Origin: Alphaproteobacteria bacterium
Lineage (GTDB): Bacteria > Pseudomonadota > Alphaproteobacteria > RF32 > CAG-239
Direction of reading: 5' to 3'
DNA: 64,000 nt
NCBI GenBank assembly: GCA_017546315.1
Contig: JAFYXH010000009.1
Location: 1-64,000, forward strand
Shown: piece after piece, positions 33,837 through 42,576 of the stretch
Position numbering within the stretch: the first letter of the stretch is position 1
Layout of the letters: every line of letters starts with the position of its first letter
Notes under the pieces: model-generated
The model's database searches: none
Told to the model about the DNA's origin: nothing
What the model saw: the letters and a program-made list of their open reading frames with translations, nothing else
Made by a program: the position numbers and the translations under genes

Positions 33837-36044
33837 TTAATATATTTCAATAGTGTGATCAGCTGCATAGGATTTTAATTGCGGTCTTAGTGTTTTTCTT
33901 GAAGATGACAGTATATTATTTAAGTAATCTTCAATACCTTTGGCTGGTAAAGACCTAATCATTGCTTTTACTTTTCCATAAGAAGCACTTGATACAGATA
34001 AATTCCTATAACCTAAACCAATCAAAGCCATTGCATCTAGAGGAGAACTTGCCATTTCACCACATACAGAACAAGGCACATTAGCAAGATTTGCTTCTTT
34101 TATGATTTTTTTCAGCATATTTAAGAATGGAGCTGAGAGCACATCATATCTTCCATCTAAACGTGGATTTCCCCTATCACATGCAAAGAAAAATTGATAT
34201 AAGTCATTTGTTCCGATAGAAATAAAATCACAGTATTTTAGAATCTCTCGCAACTGAAAGACAACAGACGGAACTTCTATCATCATCCCTAAATTCACTT
34301 TTGATGGCATTAGAGAACCTGCTCTTTTTTCTCGTTCATATGCAAACATAAAAGTTTCTTTAGCCTCTAAAAATTCATCTAAATTAGAAATCATCGGAAA
34401 CATCACGTTCAATTCTCTACCAGATGCGGCACGAATAAATGCACGCATTTGCTTTCTTAAGATTGCACGCCTGTCTAGGGTTATACGAATCGAACGCCAC
34501 CCTATTGCTGGGTTATCTTCGGTTATAGAATTCCAGTATGGAAGAAGTTTATCTGATCCAACATCTAAACTTCTAAATATAATTTTTTTCCCATTTGCTG
34601 CATTAAATAATCTCTTATAACACTCTACTTGGGTTGATATATCGGGCATTTTTTCTGCTGACATGAATGGAATTTCTGTTCGATATAATCCAACTCCATC
34701 ACACTCTGTATTTTTTATGTTATCAAAATCAAAATCCATACCAATATTGATATATAAATTTATCCTCTCATTATCTTTGGTTTTATTTTTTAATTTCTTT
34801 AGTTTTTCTATTTGCTTTTTTTCTTTTATTTTCTCTTCTATTTTTTCTTTTATTTTTTCTATTACAGCTTTAGATGGATTTACGACCACACTACCTTCTT
34901 TTCCATCTACTGCGATAATACTTCCTTCTTTTACTTCTTTAAATAATCCTTCTATTCCTGCTATTACTGGAACATTTAATGTTTTTGCCACAATAGACAC
35001 GTGCATTGTTGGGGTACATTCTTCTATGATGAGGGCTCTAATTTTTTTGTAGTCATAATCCATCAAATCTGCAGGCCCCATGGAAGTTGCAATAATAACA
35101 ATATCGTCAAATTCATTAAGTGTCTTACTATTACAATCTTCTCCACTTAGGTATAAACGAAGACGATCTGCAATATCCCTTAAGTCATGCATACGCTCTT
35201 TTAGATATGTATCTGTTGCACCGGATAATCTTGCTTGCATCTCTGAATATGCTTTTTCAACAGAAGCTTCTGCTGTTAAACCTAGGTTAATATGGTTGAT
35301 TATGCGTTTATACCATCCTTTATCATTGGCTATCATTCGATAAGCGTCTAATATTTCTACGTGTTCATTGTTTGCTATTTTATTTTGGCTTAATTTCACA
35401 TCCAAATCTTTATTCATTTTTTGGCGAGCTACTTCTAGCTTTTGCAATTCAGTATCTTTATCTTTTGCAAAAACTACAGGCACCGCATTTCTTCTATGGT
35501 GAACAACTGCATTTCCTAATCCGTAACCAGAATTTATTATAGTTCCTTTTAGTTTATCTTTTGAAACAATACCTCTACTTTTTATTATTTTTTTCAAAAG
35601 AGCTACAACTTCTTCGGATGCAATATATTCACTTAAAAACATACATATTGTTTCTAAGCTTTCGACTTCTTCTTCGTTATATTCATGAGGTGACTGATAT
35701 GAAAAATATAACACACCAACTGTTTTCCCCCAACGCTTAATTGGTGTTGCTATTTCAAAAATATCTTTACTTGAAATGAATGATATTTGATTATCACCGC
35801 CTACTTTTCCAACTAAGCCGTCGCCTATTCTGACTGTCTTTTTATCTTCTTGCTCAGGAAAACTTGTAATTTCTTCTAATGATACATCATCTGCTTTAAT
35901 ATACAACCTAACCAACAAAGCATCTGTTTCTTCTCTAATTATTTTTATCACAGAAGAAATTTTATTAGTTGTCGCATCAATAGCCTGATTGTCATGTATG
36001 CGTTTTATAACATTTAATGCTATATTTTTTTGCAGTTTACTCAT
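33837..36044 (-). CDS. ptsP: PEP-protein phosphotransferase of the nitrogen PTS (EI-Ntr)
   Basis: 735 aa from ATG 36044, with AAGGA 5 nt upstream. Order: GAF sensor (residues ~1-150), PTS EI N-domain, mobile His domain, then the PEP-binding TIM barrel (DGVGLYRTEIPFM, IIFRSLDVGSDK, FISIGTNDLYQF, CSVCGEMASSP). The mobile-domain His is kept in TPTMHVSIVAKTLNVP, but the usual preceding Gly-Gly/Thr-Ser is altered. EI-Ntr phosphorylates NPr to link carbon/nitrogen status to regulation. A Lys-rich helical insert lies at ~400-430. Confidence 0.88.
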   Translation of the reverse strand: MSKLQKNIALNVIKRIHDNQAIDATTNKISSVIKIIREETDALLVRLYIKADDVSLEEITSFPEQEDKKTVRIGDGLVGKVGGDNQISFISSKDIFEIATPIKRWGKTVGVLYFSYQSPHEYNEEEVESLETICMFLSEYIASEEVVALLKKIIKSRGIVSKDKLKGTIINSGYGLGNAVVHHRRNAVPVVFAKDKDTELQKLEVARQKMNKDLDVKLSQNKIANNEHVEILDAYRMIANDKGWYKRIINHINLGLTAEASVEKAYSEMQARLSGATDTYLKERMHDLRDIADRLRLYLSGEDCNSKTLNEFDDIVIIATSMGPADLMDYDYKKIRALIIEECTPTMHVSIVAKTLNVPVIAGIEGLFKEVKEGSIIAVDGKEGSVVVNPSKAVIEKIKEKIEEKIKEKKQIEKLKKLKNKTKDNERINLYINIGMDFDFDNIKNTECDGVGLYRTEIPFMSAEKMPDISTQVECYKRLFNAANGKKIIFRSLDVGSDKLLPYWNSITEDNPAIGWRSIRITLDRRAILRKQMRAFIRAASGRELNVMFPMISNLDEFLEAKETFMFAYEREKRAGSLMPSKVNLGMMIEVPSVVFQLREILKYCDFISIGTNDLYQFFFACDRGNPRLDGRYDVLSAPFLNMLKKIIKEANLANVPCSVCGEMASSPLDAMALIGLGYRNLSVSSASYGKVKAMIRSLPAKGIEDYLNNILSSSRKTLRPQLKSYAADHTIEIY

Positions 36045-36138
36045 TGTCATCCTTACACAAAAAATCAACTTGTTTTTTTGTTTATATAACTTATTATTCA
36101 ATTATTCTAGTTTATTTTTTTTAAAAGGATAAAATATT

Positions 36139-36507
36139 ATGACTACTAATTACAAAAAAGGCGATAGCGATACTAGACCTTGGGGTACTTGGGAAGTATT
36201 AGAATCTTCAAACAACTATTGTGTAAAGAAAATCATTGTAAAACCCAATGCTATACTTTCTTTACAAATGCATAACTTTAGAGCTGAACATTGGATTATT
36301 GCAGAGGGTGAGGCTATGATTGTTTTGGGCGAAGATACTCTTTATCGCAAAAAAGACGAAGCTGTTTACATCCCTAAGCAGGCAAAGCATCGTATAAAAA
36401 ACACATCAACACAAAACGACCTAGTATTTATTGAAATTCAAACTGGTGAAACTCTTGATGAAGAAGACATTATCCGTTTTGATGATAGCTATGGAAGATT
36501 AAGCTAA
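36139..36507 (+). CDS. Mannose-6-phosphate isomerase-like cupin
   Basis: 122 aa, corresponding to the C-terminal isomerase cupin of ManC/AlgA-type proteins alone. RPWGTWEVL, LQMHNFRAEHW (metal-binding His/Glu) and VYIPKQAKHRI match. It would convert fructose-6-P and mannose-6-P, feeding GDP-mannose and surface sugars. The nucleotidyltransferase half is absent. Divergent from ptsP. Confidence 0.8.
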   Translation: MTTNYKKGDSDTRPWGTWEVLESSNNYCVKKIIVKPNAILSLQMHNFRAEHWIIAEGEAMIVLGEDTLYRKKDEAVYIPKQAKHRIKNTSTQNDLVFIEIQTGETLDEEDIIRFDDSYGRLS

Positions 36508-36550
36508 CAGACTCTTTTTGTTGAAAAAAGTAAGATTCATTTTTACATAT

Positions 36551-36602
36551 CCCTAAAAATTCGTTATTCATTGATTGAAAGAGAACTTTTAGGGATTTTT
36601 TT
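36551..36602 (+). promoter_or_regulatory. Hairpin overlapping the apaG ribosome-binding site
   Basis: CCCTAAAA (36551-36558) pairs with TTTTAGGG (36587-36594), extended by TTC/GAA after one mismatch, and is followed by seven T ending 2 nt before the apaG ATG. The AGGG of the stem is also apaG's only ribosome site. It can act as the terminator of the cupin gene or hide the apaG start. Confidence 0.55.
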
Positions 36603-36604
36603 AT

Positions 36605-37006
36605 ATGTATTCAGATGAACAATATGCCACAAATTTAGATGATGATATTTTGGTATCTGCATATCTAAAACCTTCAGATGATACAGCAACTGATGGCAGT
36701 TTTTGTTGGGACTATTTTTTTAGATTTGAAAACAACTCAAATAACGACATTGTACTTTTGAGCAAGAATCTTTCAGTTATTGATGATAAAGGCAAAATGA
36801 CCTCTGTAAACTATGATGGTTTTAGGGGACAACTCCCTGAACTTATCCCTGGTGATGAATTTGAAGATGATGGATACATCACATCCAAAACTAGCGCTAT
36901 TCTAAAAGGCTTTTGCACGATTAGAATCGGCAATAAAATAAAGAAGATAGAATTACCTATTATGAACTTAATTGCTAACGATAATAACGCTAGAATCGTA
37001 AATTAA
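36605..37006 (+). CDS. apaG: ApaG-like protein
   Basis: 133 aa, an immunoglobulin-like beta sandwich: VSAYLKPSDD, WDYFFRFENNSN, LLSKNLSVIDDKGK and PELIPGDEFEDDGYI (family: PxLxPGExFxYxSG). ApaG is linked to Co2+/Mg2+ sensitivity but its biochemical role is unclear. ATG 36605 is preceded by AGGG in a hairpin. Confidence 0.82.
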   Translation: MYSDEQYATNLDDDILVSAYLKPSDDTATDGSFCWDYFFRFENNSNNDIVLLSKNLSVIDDKGKMTSVNYDGFRGQLPELIPGDEFEDDGYITSKTSAILKGFCTIRIGNKIKKIELPIMNLIANDNNARIVN

Positions 37007-37031
37007 AAAAGGAGCTCAAAGCCCCTTTTTT
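37007..37031. terminator. Terminator between apaG and the lipoprotein gene
   Basis: An A-tract, imperfect stem (AAGGAGCT / AGCCCCTT) and T-tract lie between convergent genes and could serve both strands. Confidence 0.65.
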
Positions 37032-37042
37032 TTAACATGTAT

Positions 37043-37657
37043 TTAGTTATATTCTTTTATTGTGTAATTATTTTTTACATACATGTTTAGGTATTCATTG
37101 ATGTTTTGCTCCATGCGTTTATTAAACTCATCAAACAAATTATACACCATATCATTCCAAAGTTTTTCTTTATCATAAATCTTTGTATCTATCGGCATAC
37201 GAAGTTCTCTCCAAGCATCTATAGTTGTTTCTGCTGCAGATAAATTATCTTTATCTGTTATCTTTAATACCACAGATAAGTTTGCTCTATATTTTAATCT
37301 ATCTTTACGCAATAGCTCTTCTGACTTTTCTATTTCTTCTGTAACTGATGCATCTTTGATGATGTATTCAGCTATTCTATTTGATGAAAAACCATCAGCC
37401 TTTAATCTATCTTCTGCCCACATTTTAGCAGCTTTTTCGATAGATACAGGGAACAAGTGTTCAACATTTGGACGTGTAAACGATGGCACAAACTCTGAAG
37501 TTATGTCAATCTTTTCAATATTTAATTCTATTGGAGCATTAGTTTGAAAACGTGGTTCACTATATCTTAGAGGAACAGCATCTGTATCAGATGTTGTTGA
37601 GCAAGAAATAAGAAACAAACTAAAAAAAACTAATACTAAATTTTTTAATTTTCTCAT
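37043..37657 (-). CDS. Putative outer-membrane lipoprotein of unknown function
   Basis: 204 aa from ATG 37657, chosen because AGAGG lies 6 nt upstream and the N-terminus then gives a clean lipoprotein signal (lipobox LISC). The mature part is charged and helical, without TM. A region around WAEDRLKADGFSSNRIAEYIIKDASV suggests a folded envelope domain. Family not recognised with confidence. Confidence 0.7.
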   Translation of the reverse strand: MRKLKNLVLVFFSLFLISCSTTSDTDAVPLRYSEPRFQTNAPIELNIEKIDITSEFVPSFTRPNVEHLFPVSIEKAAKMWAEDRLKADGFSSNRIAEYIIKDASVTEEIEKSEELLRKDRLKYRANLSVVLKITDKDNLSAAETTIDAWRELRMPIDTKIYDKEKLWNDMVYNLFDEFNKRMEQNINEYLNMYVKNNYTIKEYN

Positions 37658-37747
37658 AAGGTACCTCTTGTTATATGGTTCCAAAAAATAATGGAATAAT
37701 TATATTTTACCTTAGTTTATATAAAAAAACTTAATACTTATTTAATG

Positions 37748-38671
37748 TTAGTTTAGTTTTTCTAATATTTCGGATATTGTAAACTCATAATTTTCAGAAC
37801 AAAAACCACACTTTGCTGTTATTTTAGAATTTTCATCTAACATTGAGTTTAGCTCCTCTTCTTTGAAACCCCTCAATGTTTTTAATAATTTTTCACGACT
37901 ACAACGGCAAGCAAAATCATAATGATTTGTTTTTGTTACTGCTACTTGATTTGCATGATACAAGCGATATAAAATTTCGTTTAAGCTTAAATTTTCATCA
38001 AATAATTCTTCTTTTGTTAAAGAATTCATCAATACTTCAGCTTCACGACGAAGTTCTGGCAAATCTTTAACATCAACTTCTTTACCACCAAATTCAGGCA
38101 CACGCTGAAGAATTATACCACCTGCTTTATATACACCATCTTCATCTTCAGGAATATCTATAAATAACTTCAACATTGTTTCTATTTGTTCAGACTTTCT
38201 GAAATATCTAAGAGCACATTCTTCTAAAGTCTTACCTTGAAGCTCTACAACACCTTGATGATAATTTGATTTGCCATCATCTATAGTAAACGCAAGCGTT
38301 CCTGTTCCTAAAAGGTGAGGAGTTGGCTCAATCTCTCCTTCATTTTTACGAAGTGCAAATGCACGTTCTATACGCTCTAAGTCATAATTAGCACAAGCTC
38401 TTATTTGACCATTTGAAGTTATATCAACAACCAATGTTGAAACAGGACCATTGCCTTGGAGCTGAAGAGTAAACAACCCCTCAAACTTCAAAGCGTTTGC
38501 TAGCAAAACACCAAGTGCAGTTGTTTCTGCAAGGGATGCTGAAACATTTTTTATATATCCATGTTTATTGATTATTGTTTTTAACACATTCTCTAAACGA
38601 CAAATTCTACCAACATATAAACCATTGTTGATTAAAAAAGATGTACATTCATCAAAATTTTTATTAGCCAA
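37748..38671 (-). CDS. hslO: Redox-regulated chaperone Hsp33
   Basis: 307 aa. The N-terminal holdase domain (VSASLAETTALGVLLANALKF) is followed by a C-terminal zinc redox switch with CRC and CGFC, the four conserved cysteines. Oxidation releases zinc and activates holding of unfolded proteins. The start appears to be TTG 38671, since AGGA lies upstream and no Met occurs nearby. Confidence 0.92.
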   Translation of the reverse strand: MANKNFDECTSFLINNGLYVGRICRLENVLKTIINKHGYIKNVSASLAETTALGVLLANALKFEGLFTLQLQGNGPVSTLVVDITSNGQIRACANYDLERIERAFALRKNEGEIEPTPHLLGTGTLAFTIDDGKSNYHQGVVELQGKTLEECALRYFRKSEQIETMLKLFIDIPEDEDGVYKAGGIILQRVPEFGGKEVDVKDLPELRREAEVLMNSLTKEELFDENLSLNEILYRLYHANQVAVTKTNHYDFACRCSREKLLKTLRGFKEEELNSMLDENSKITAKCGFCSENYEFTISEILEKLN

Positions 38672-38739
38672 TTTCTTATTCCTTTAATATAATTATGCTC
38701 GATTGTTGGCAACTTAATGTATTTAAAGGTAAATTTCAA

Positions 38740-39273
38740 GTGTTTAGTGAAAAAACAAAAAAAAGGACGCCTAAATTCCCAACAAAGGCTAGAATAAAGA
38801 ATATTGCTCTTTATTATCTTGAGCGTTTTGAAACAAGTGAAGACAATTTACGCAATGTTTTGAAGCGTAGAATCGATAAATATGCTTTTTTTGATAAAAG
38901 CTATAACAAACAAGATGGATATACTTTAGTCGAAGAAGTTGTTAAAGAATGTATAAAAAACAATTTTGTATGTGATGAAAGATTTGCAGAATTTAAAATA
39001 AATTCGTATTTAAGAGCAGGAAAATCCAAACGTTATATTGAACAAAAACTCAAACTCAAAGGTATTAGCGAGAATATTGTTGAAAAAATCATTATCGAAT
39101 CTGAATATAATGAATTTGATGTTGCATACAATTTTGCAAAAAAGAAAAAAATCGGCCCGTTTAGAGGTTCTGAAGAAGCTAGAACTCAGTATTATCAAAA
39201 AGACCTCAGCGCTCTTGTTAGAGCAGGTTTTTCTTTTGATGTGGCAAAAGATATTTTAGATAGCACAGAATAA
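38740..39273 (+). CDS. recX: Regulatory protein RecX
   Basis: 177 aa if started at GTG 38740 (AAAGG upstream); an ATG at 38695 would add 15 residues and leave only 23 bp to the divergent hslO start. RecX three-helix repeats are visible (ALYYLERFETSEDNLRNVLKRR; FAEFKINSYLRAGKSKRYIEQKL). It modulates RecA filaments. Confidence 0.82.
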   Translation: MFSEKTKKRTPKFPTKARIKNIALYYLERFETSEDNLRNVLKRRIDKYAFFDKSYNKQDGYTLVEEVVKECIKNNFVCDERFAEFKINSYLRAGKSKRYIEQKLKLKGISENIVEKIIIESEYNEFDVAYNFAKKKKIGPFRGSEEARTQYYQKDLSALVRAGFSFDVAKDILDSTE

Positions 39274-39277
39274 GTGC

Positions 39278-40315
39278 CTACATGAGCCATTTTAATATTT
39301 TAATTACCCCCATTTTAGCAACGCTGTTATGTGCTGAAACATCTTTTCTTTTTAATATTTCTTCTTTGTTATTATGATAAAACTCGTAAGCTCTATATAA
39401 CATTTCTTCATTTGTCATGGTTGGACAGAATCCTAATTTTTGTTTTATTTTAGTTGTATCAAAAACAAAAGAAGATGCTATCATTTTGTATTGATATGGT
39501 CCTAACGGAGATATTCCCAACCAAAAACAAATCTTCATGGCAAAAATCATTGGTAATTTAGGAAAATGAATAAGCCTTGTTTTGGAATTAGAACGCTTAA
39601 TCACATACTCATAAACTTCATTAAAACTCTTAACATCATCAGAGCCGATATTGAATATATCTGTATAATCAGCTTTTAGGGCTAATTCAAAAGCTTTAAC
39701 TAAGTCTTTTGCATAAATAAATTGGTAACGGTTTTGCCCATTTCCAACCATTGGAAGCTTTCTGTCCTCATCAATAAACTCGAATAATATACTTAATAAC
39801 CCCAGACGCCCCTCATCCATAATAGTTGGGGAGCGAAAGACGATGCTATTTATTTTATCTTTATAGGAAAATAATATCTTTTCTGCTTCTAACTTTGATT
39901 TACCATACACTTCAACAGGAGCGGGGTTTTCTTCTTCTGATACATTAGTTTCAAAATTTTTTGCCCATAAACAGTTGCTTGAGATAAAGACAATTTTTTT
40001 TACATTATTTCTTTTTGCATATTCGCAAACGTTTTTTGTTCCATCTACATTAGCATGCCATAATTTTTTTAAATCTTTTTTGACATGAGCAAGAAGTGCT
40101 GCACAATGAAATATTGCATCAAACCGGTGAGCTTTAAAAATCTCATCCATCAAAACATTATCATTTATGTCTCCTTGGTATGATACAAAATTTTGATGGT
40201 TAAAATTATCTGGCTCCAAATCTATACTAACACATTTCGCACCTTGCTCTAAAAAGTATTTTTTTAATATAGAACCAAAAAAACCAGCTCCACCAGTAAT
40301 AAGATAACACGCCAT
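39278..40315 (-). CDS. NAD-dependent epimerase/dehydratase (extended SDR)
   Basis: 345 aa. Rossmann motif TGGAGFFGS, then FISSNCLW and the catalytic YGKSK near residue 137. Extended-SDR C-terminal region present. It belongs to the sugar-nucleotide epimerase / 3-beta-HSD-like superfamily; the substrate is not deducible. GGAG is the ribosome site. The gene is isolated between recX and recG. Confidence 0.78.
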   Translation of the reverse strand: MACYLITGGAGFFGSILKKYFLEQGAKCVSIDLEPDNFNHQNFVSYQGDINDNVLMDEIFKAHRFDAIFHCAALLAHVKKDLKKLWHANVDGTKNVCEYAKRNNVKKIVFISSNCLWAKNFETNVSEEENPAPVEVYGKSKLEAEKILFSYKDKINSIVFRSPTIMDEGRLGLLSILFEFIDEDRKLPMVGNGQNRYQFIYAKDLVKAFELALKADYTDIFNIGSDDVKSFNEVYEYVIKRSNSKTRLIHFPKLPMIFAMKICFWLGISPLGPYQYKMIASSFVFDTTKIKQKLGFCPTMTNEEMLYRAYEFYHNNKEEILKRKDVSAHNSVAKMGVIKILKWLM

Positions 40316-40424
40316 TTCATTCTCCTTAGTATTTTGGTGTAGTGTAAAATAATATGATTAAAAAATCCATAAATAAAAAAAGTACTACATATACTATTTA
40401 AGAATCACACAAAAACACTATCAT

Positions 40425-42506
40425 TTAGCCGGCAAGATATGTTTTTACAGCTTCGTTTTGTTCAAATAAATAAAGAAGAACTTTCAAGGCTTCGCCTCGT
40501 TTTGTTTCTAGCTTGGGGTCTGTTTTTAAGATGTTTTTAGCATCATCTCTTGCCTTTATTAGTAAATCTTGATGGTATTCCATATCTGCAATCTTAAATG
40601 ATGTAAAACCGGATTGACGAGTTCCTAAAATTTCCCCACCGCCACGAAGCTCTAAATCCTTTTCTGCAATATAGAATCCATCTTCTGTTTGTTTCATAAC
40701 ATTTAGTCGTTCTTTTGAAATATTACTTATGGGGTAAGAATACATCAACATACAAACACCTTCTTCAAACCCTCTTTTAATACGCCCTCTAAGTTGATGT
40801 AATTGAGCTAAACCAAAACGCTCGGCATGCTCTATTATCATAATAGTCGCCTCAGGAATATTAACCCCTACTTCTATCACTGTTGTTGCAACTAAAAGAC
40901 TTTTTTTACCTTGCTTAAATTCATCCATAACAGCATCTTTTTCATCTTCTTTCATTTTTCCATGAATAAGAGCTACTTTATCACCAAAATATTCTTCCAA
41001 CACTTCAAAACGTTTTGTTGCTGCAAAAAGATCTTGTTTTTCGCTTTCTTCAACCAGGGGACAAACCCAATATGCACGAGCTCCTTCTGATATTTTCCGC
41101 TCTAATGCGGTAATAACTTCTGGAATTTTATTTATATTCATCACAACTGTTTTTGATGGTTTTCTACCTTTGGGTAGTTCTGTTATTTTTGAGTAATCCA
41201 TATCTCCGTATGCAGTTAGAAGTAGACTCCTTGGAATTGGGGTTGCGGTCATAACCAAAACATCACATTTTTTACCTTTTGAAGACAAGGATAAACGCTG
41301 TTGAACACCAAAACGATGTTGTTCATCTATAACCACAAAACCCAAATCTTTAAACTCTACATTATCTGCAAATAAAGCATGAGTTCCAATTAAGATATCT
41401 ATCTTTCCTAAAGCTAAATTCTCATATATTTCTTTTTTTTGTTTTGCCTTTAATTTACCTGTTAAAAGAGCTACTTTTATATCTGTATTTTGGGTCAGAG
41501 ATGTTATTGTTTCATAATGTTGTTTTGCTAAAATTTCTGTTGGAGCCATTAAAGCTGCTTGCACCCCATCTTCTATAACTTTTACCATACTTAAAAGAGC
41601 TACAACAGTTTTTCCTGAACCAACATCTCCTTGAACCAAACGCAACATCCGATAGTTCATTTCTTGATCTTGCTTTATCTCTTCTAATACCTCCATTTGC
41701 GATTTTGTTAACTCAAATGGGAGGGATGATATTATTTTTTGATATAACGTCCCTGTTCCTTTAAAAGACCGACCTTGTTGTTGTTTTGATTTTTGACGGA
41801 TAAAAGCTAAAGCTAATTGATTTGATAAAATCTCATCATATGCAAGTCTTCTTCTAGCTATCGAGTTAGGAGATAAGTCGCTTTCTTTTTGAGGAAAATG
41901 AACACTTTTTAGCGCATCTTTAAAACTAACATTATTTAGATCTTTTAATCCCCCTGCATCTAACCATTCTGGCAAATTAGGAATCCTTGACAAGGCATCT
42001 CTTAGTATTTTAGAAATCATCTTATTTGTTGTGCCTGCTGTTAGAGGGTAAATAGGTTCTTTTGTTAAGATATCATTTATTCTATTTTCTGGAACAACAA
42101 AGTCTGGATGTGTCATTTGCCACATACCATTAAAATATTCTATTTTACCACTTATGGCACGCCTTTCCCCTATGGGGTAATTTTTAACTATCGAATCTTT
42201 ATATACCTTAAAAAACACAAGAACTAACTCTGTTGTTCCATCACTGCAATATATTCTATATGGATGTTTTGACGTTTGAGGTGGAACATGCTTGGTGATT
42301 GATACAACACCTGTCCAAATTTTATTATTTATTGCTTTAGATAAAGGTGAGGTATACGTTCTATCTATTATGTTGTATGGAAAATGAAATAACGCATCAA
42401 CAACCTTTTGGCCACAAAGATTTCCTATGAGCTTTTGAGTTTTTGTTCCAACTCCTTTTAGAGAATCAATAGATGAAAAAAGCGGATATAAAATACTTGG
42501 ACGCAT
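40425..42506 (-). CDS. recG: ATP-dependent DNA helicase RecG
   Basis: 693 aa. The N-terminal wedge/OB domain is followed by SF2 helicase motifs: GDVGSGKT near 293, DEQHRFGVQQR, TATPIPRSL, and the C-terminal QLHQLRGRIKRG and GGGEILGTRQSG. It regresses stalled forks. It is divergent from mfd, a related translocase, with 70 bp between starts. Confidence 0.96.
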   Translation of the reverse strand: MRPSILYPLFSSIDSLKGVGTKTQKLIGNLCGQKVVDALFHFPYNIIDRTYTSPLSKAINNKIWTGVVSITKHVPPQTSKHPYRIYCSDGTTELVLVFFKVYKDSIVKNYPIGERRAISGKIEYFNGMWQMTHPDFVVPENRINDILTKEPIYPLTAGTTNKMISKILRDALSRIPNLPEWLDAGGLKDLNNVSFKDALKSVHFPQKESDLSPNSIARRRLAYDEILSNQLALAFIRQKSKQQQGRSFKGTGTLYQKIISSLPFELTKSQMEVLEEIKQDQEMNYRMLRLVQGDVGSGKTVVALLSMVKVIEDGVQAALMAPTEILAKQHYETITSLTQNTDIKVALLTGKLKAKQKKEIYENLALGKIDILIGTHALFADNVEFKDLGFVVIDEQHRFGVQQRLSLSSKGKKCDVLVMTATPIPRSLLLTAYGDMDYSKITELPKGRKPSKTVVMNINKIPEVITALERKISEGARAYWVCPLVEESEKQDLFAATKRFEVLEEYFGDKVALIHGKMKEDEKDAVMDEFKQGKKSLLVATTVIEVGVNIPEATIMIIEHAERFGLAQLHQLRGRIKRGFEEGVCMLMYSYPISNISKERLNVMKQTEDGFYIAEKDLELRGGGEILGTRQSGFTSFKIADMEYHQDLLIKARDDAKNILKTDPKLETKRGEALKVLLYLFEQNEAVKTYLAG

Positions 42507-42576
42507 TATTTTAAGCTCTTTACAAATTAAGGGTTTAGGATTATGTTCTATTTATGTTTAACAGAATAGTCGAAAA

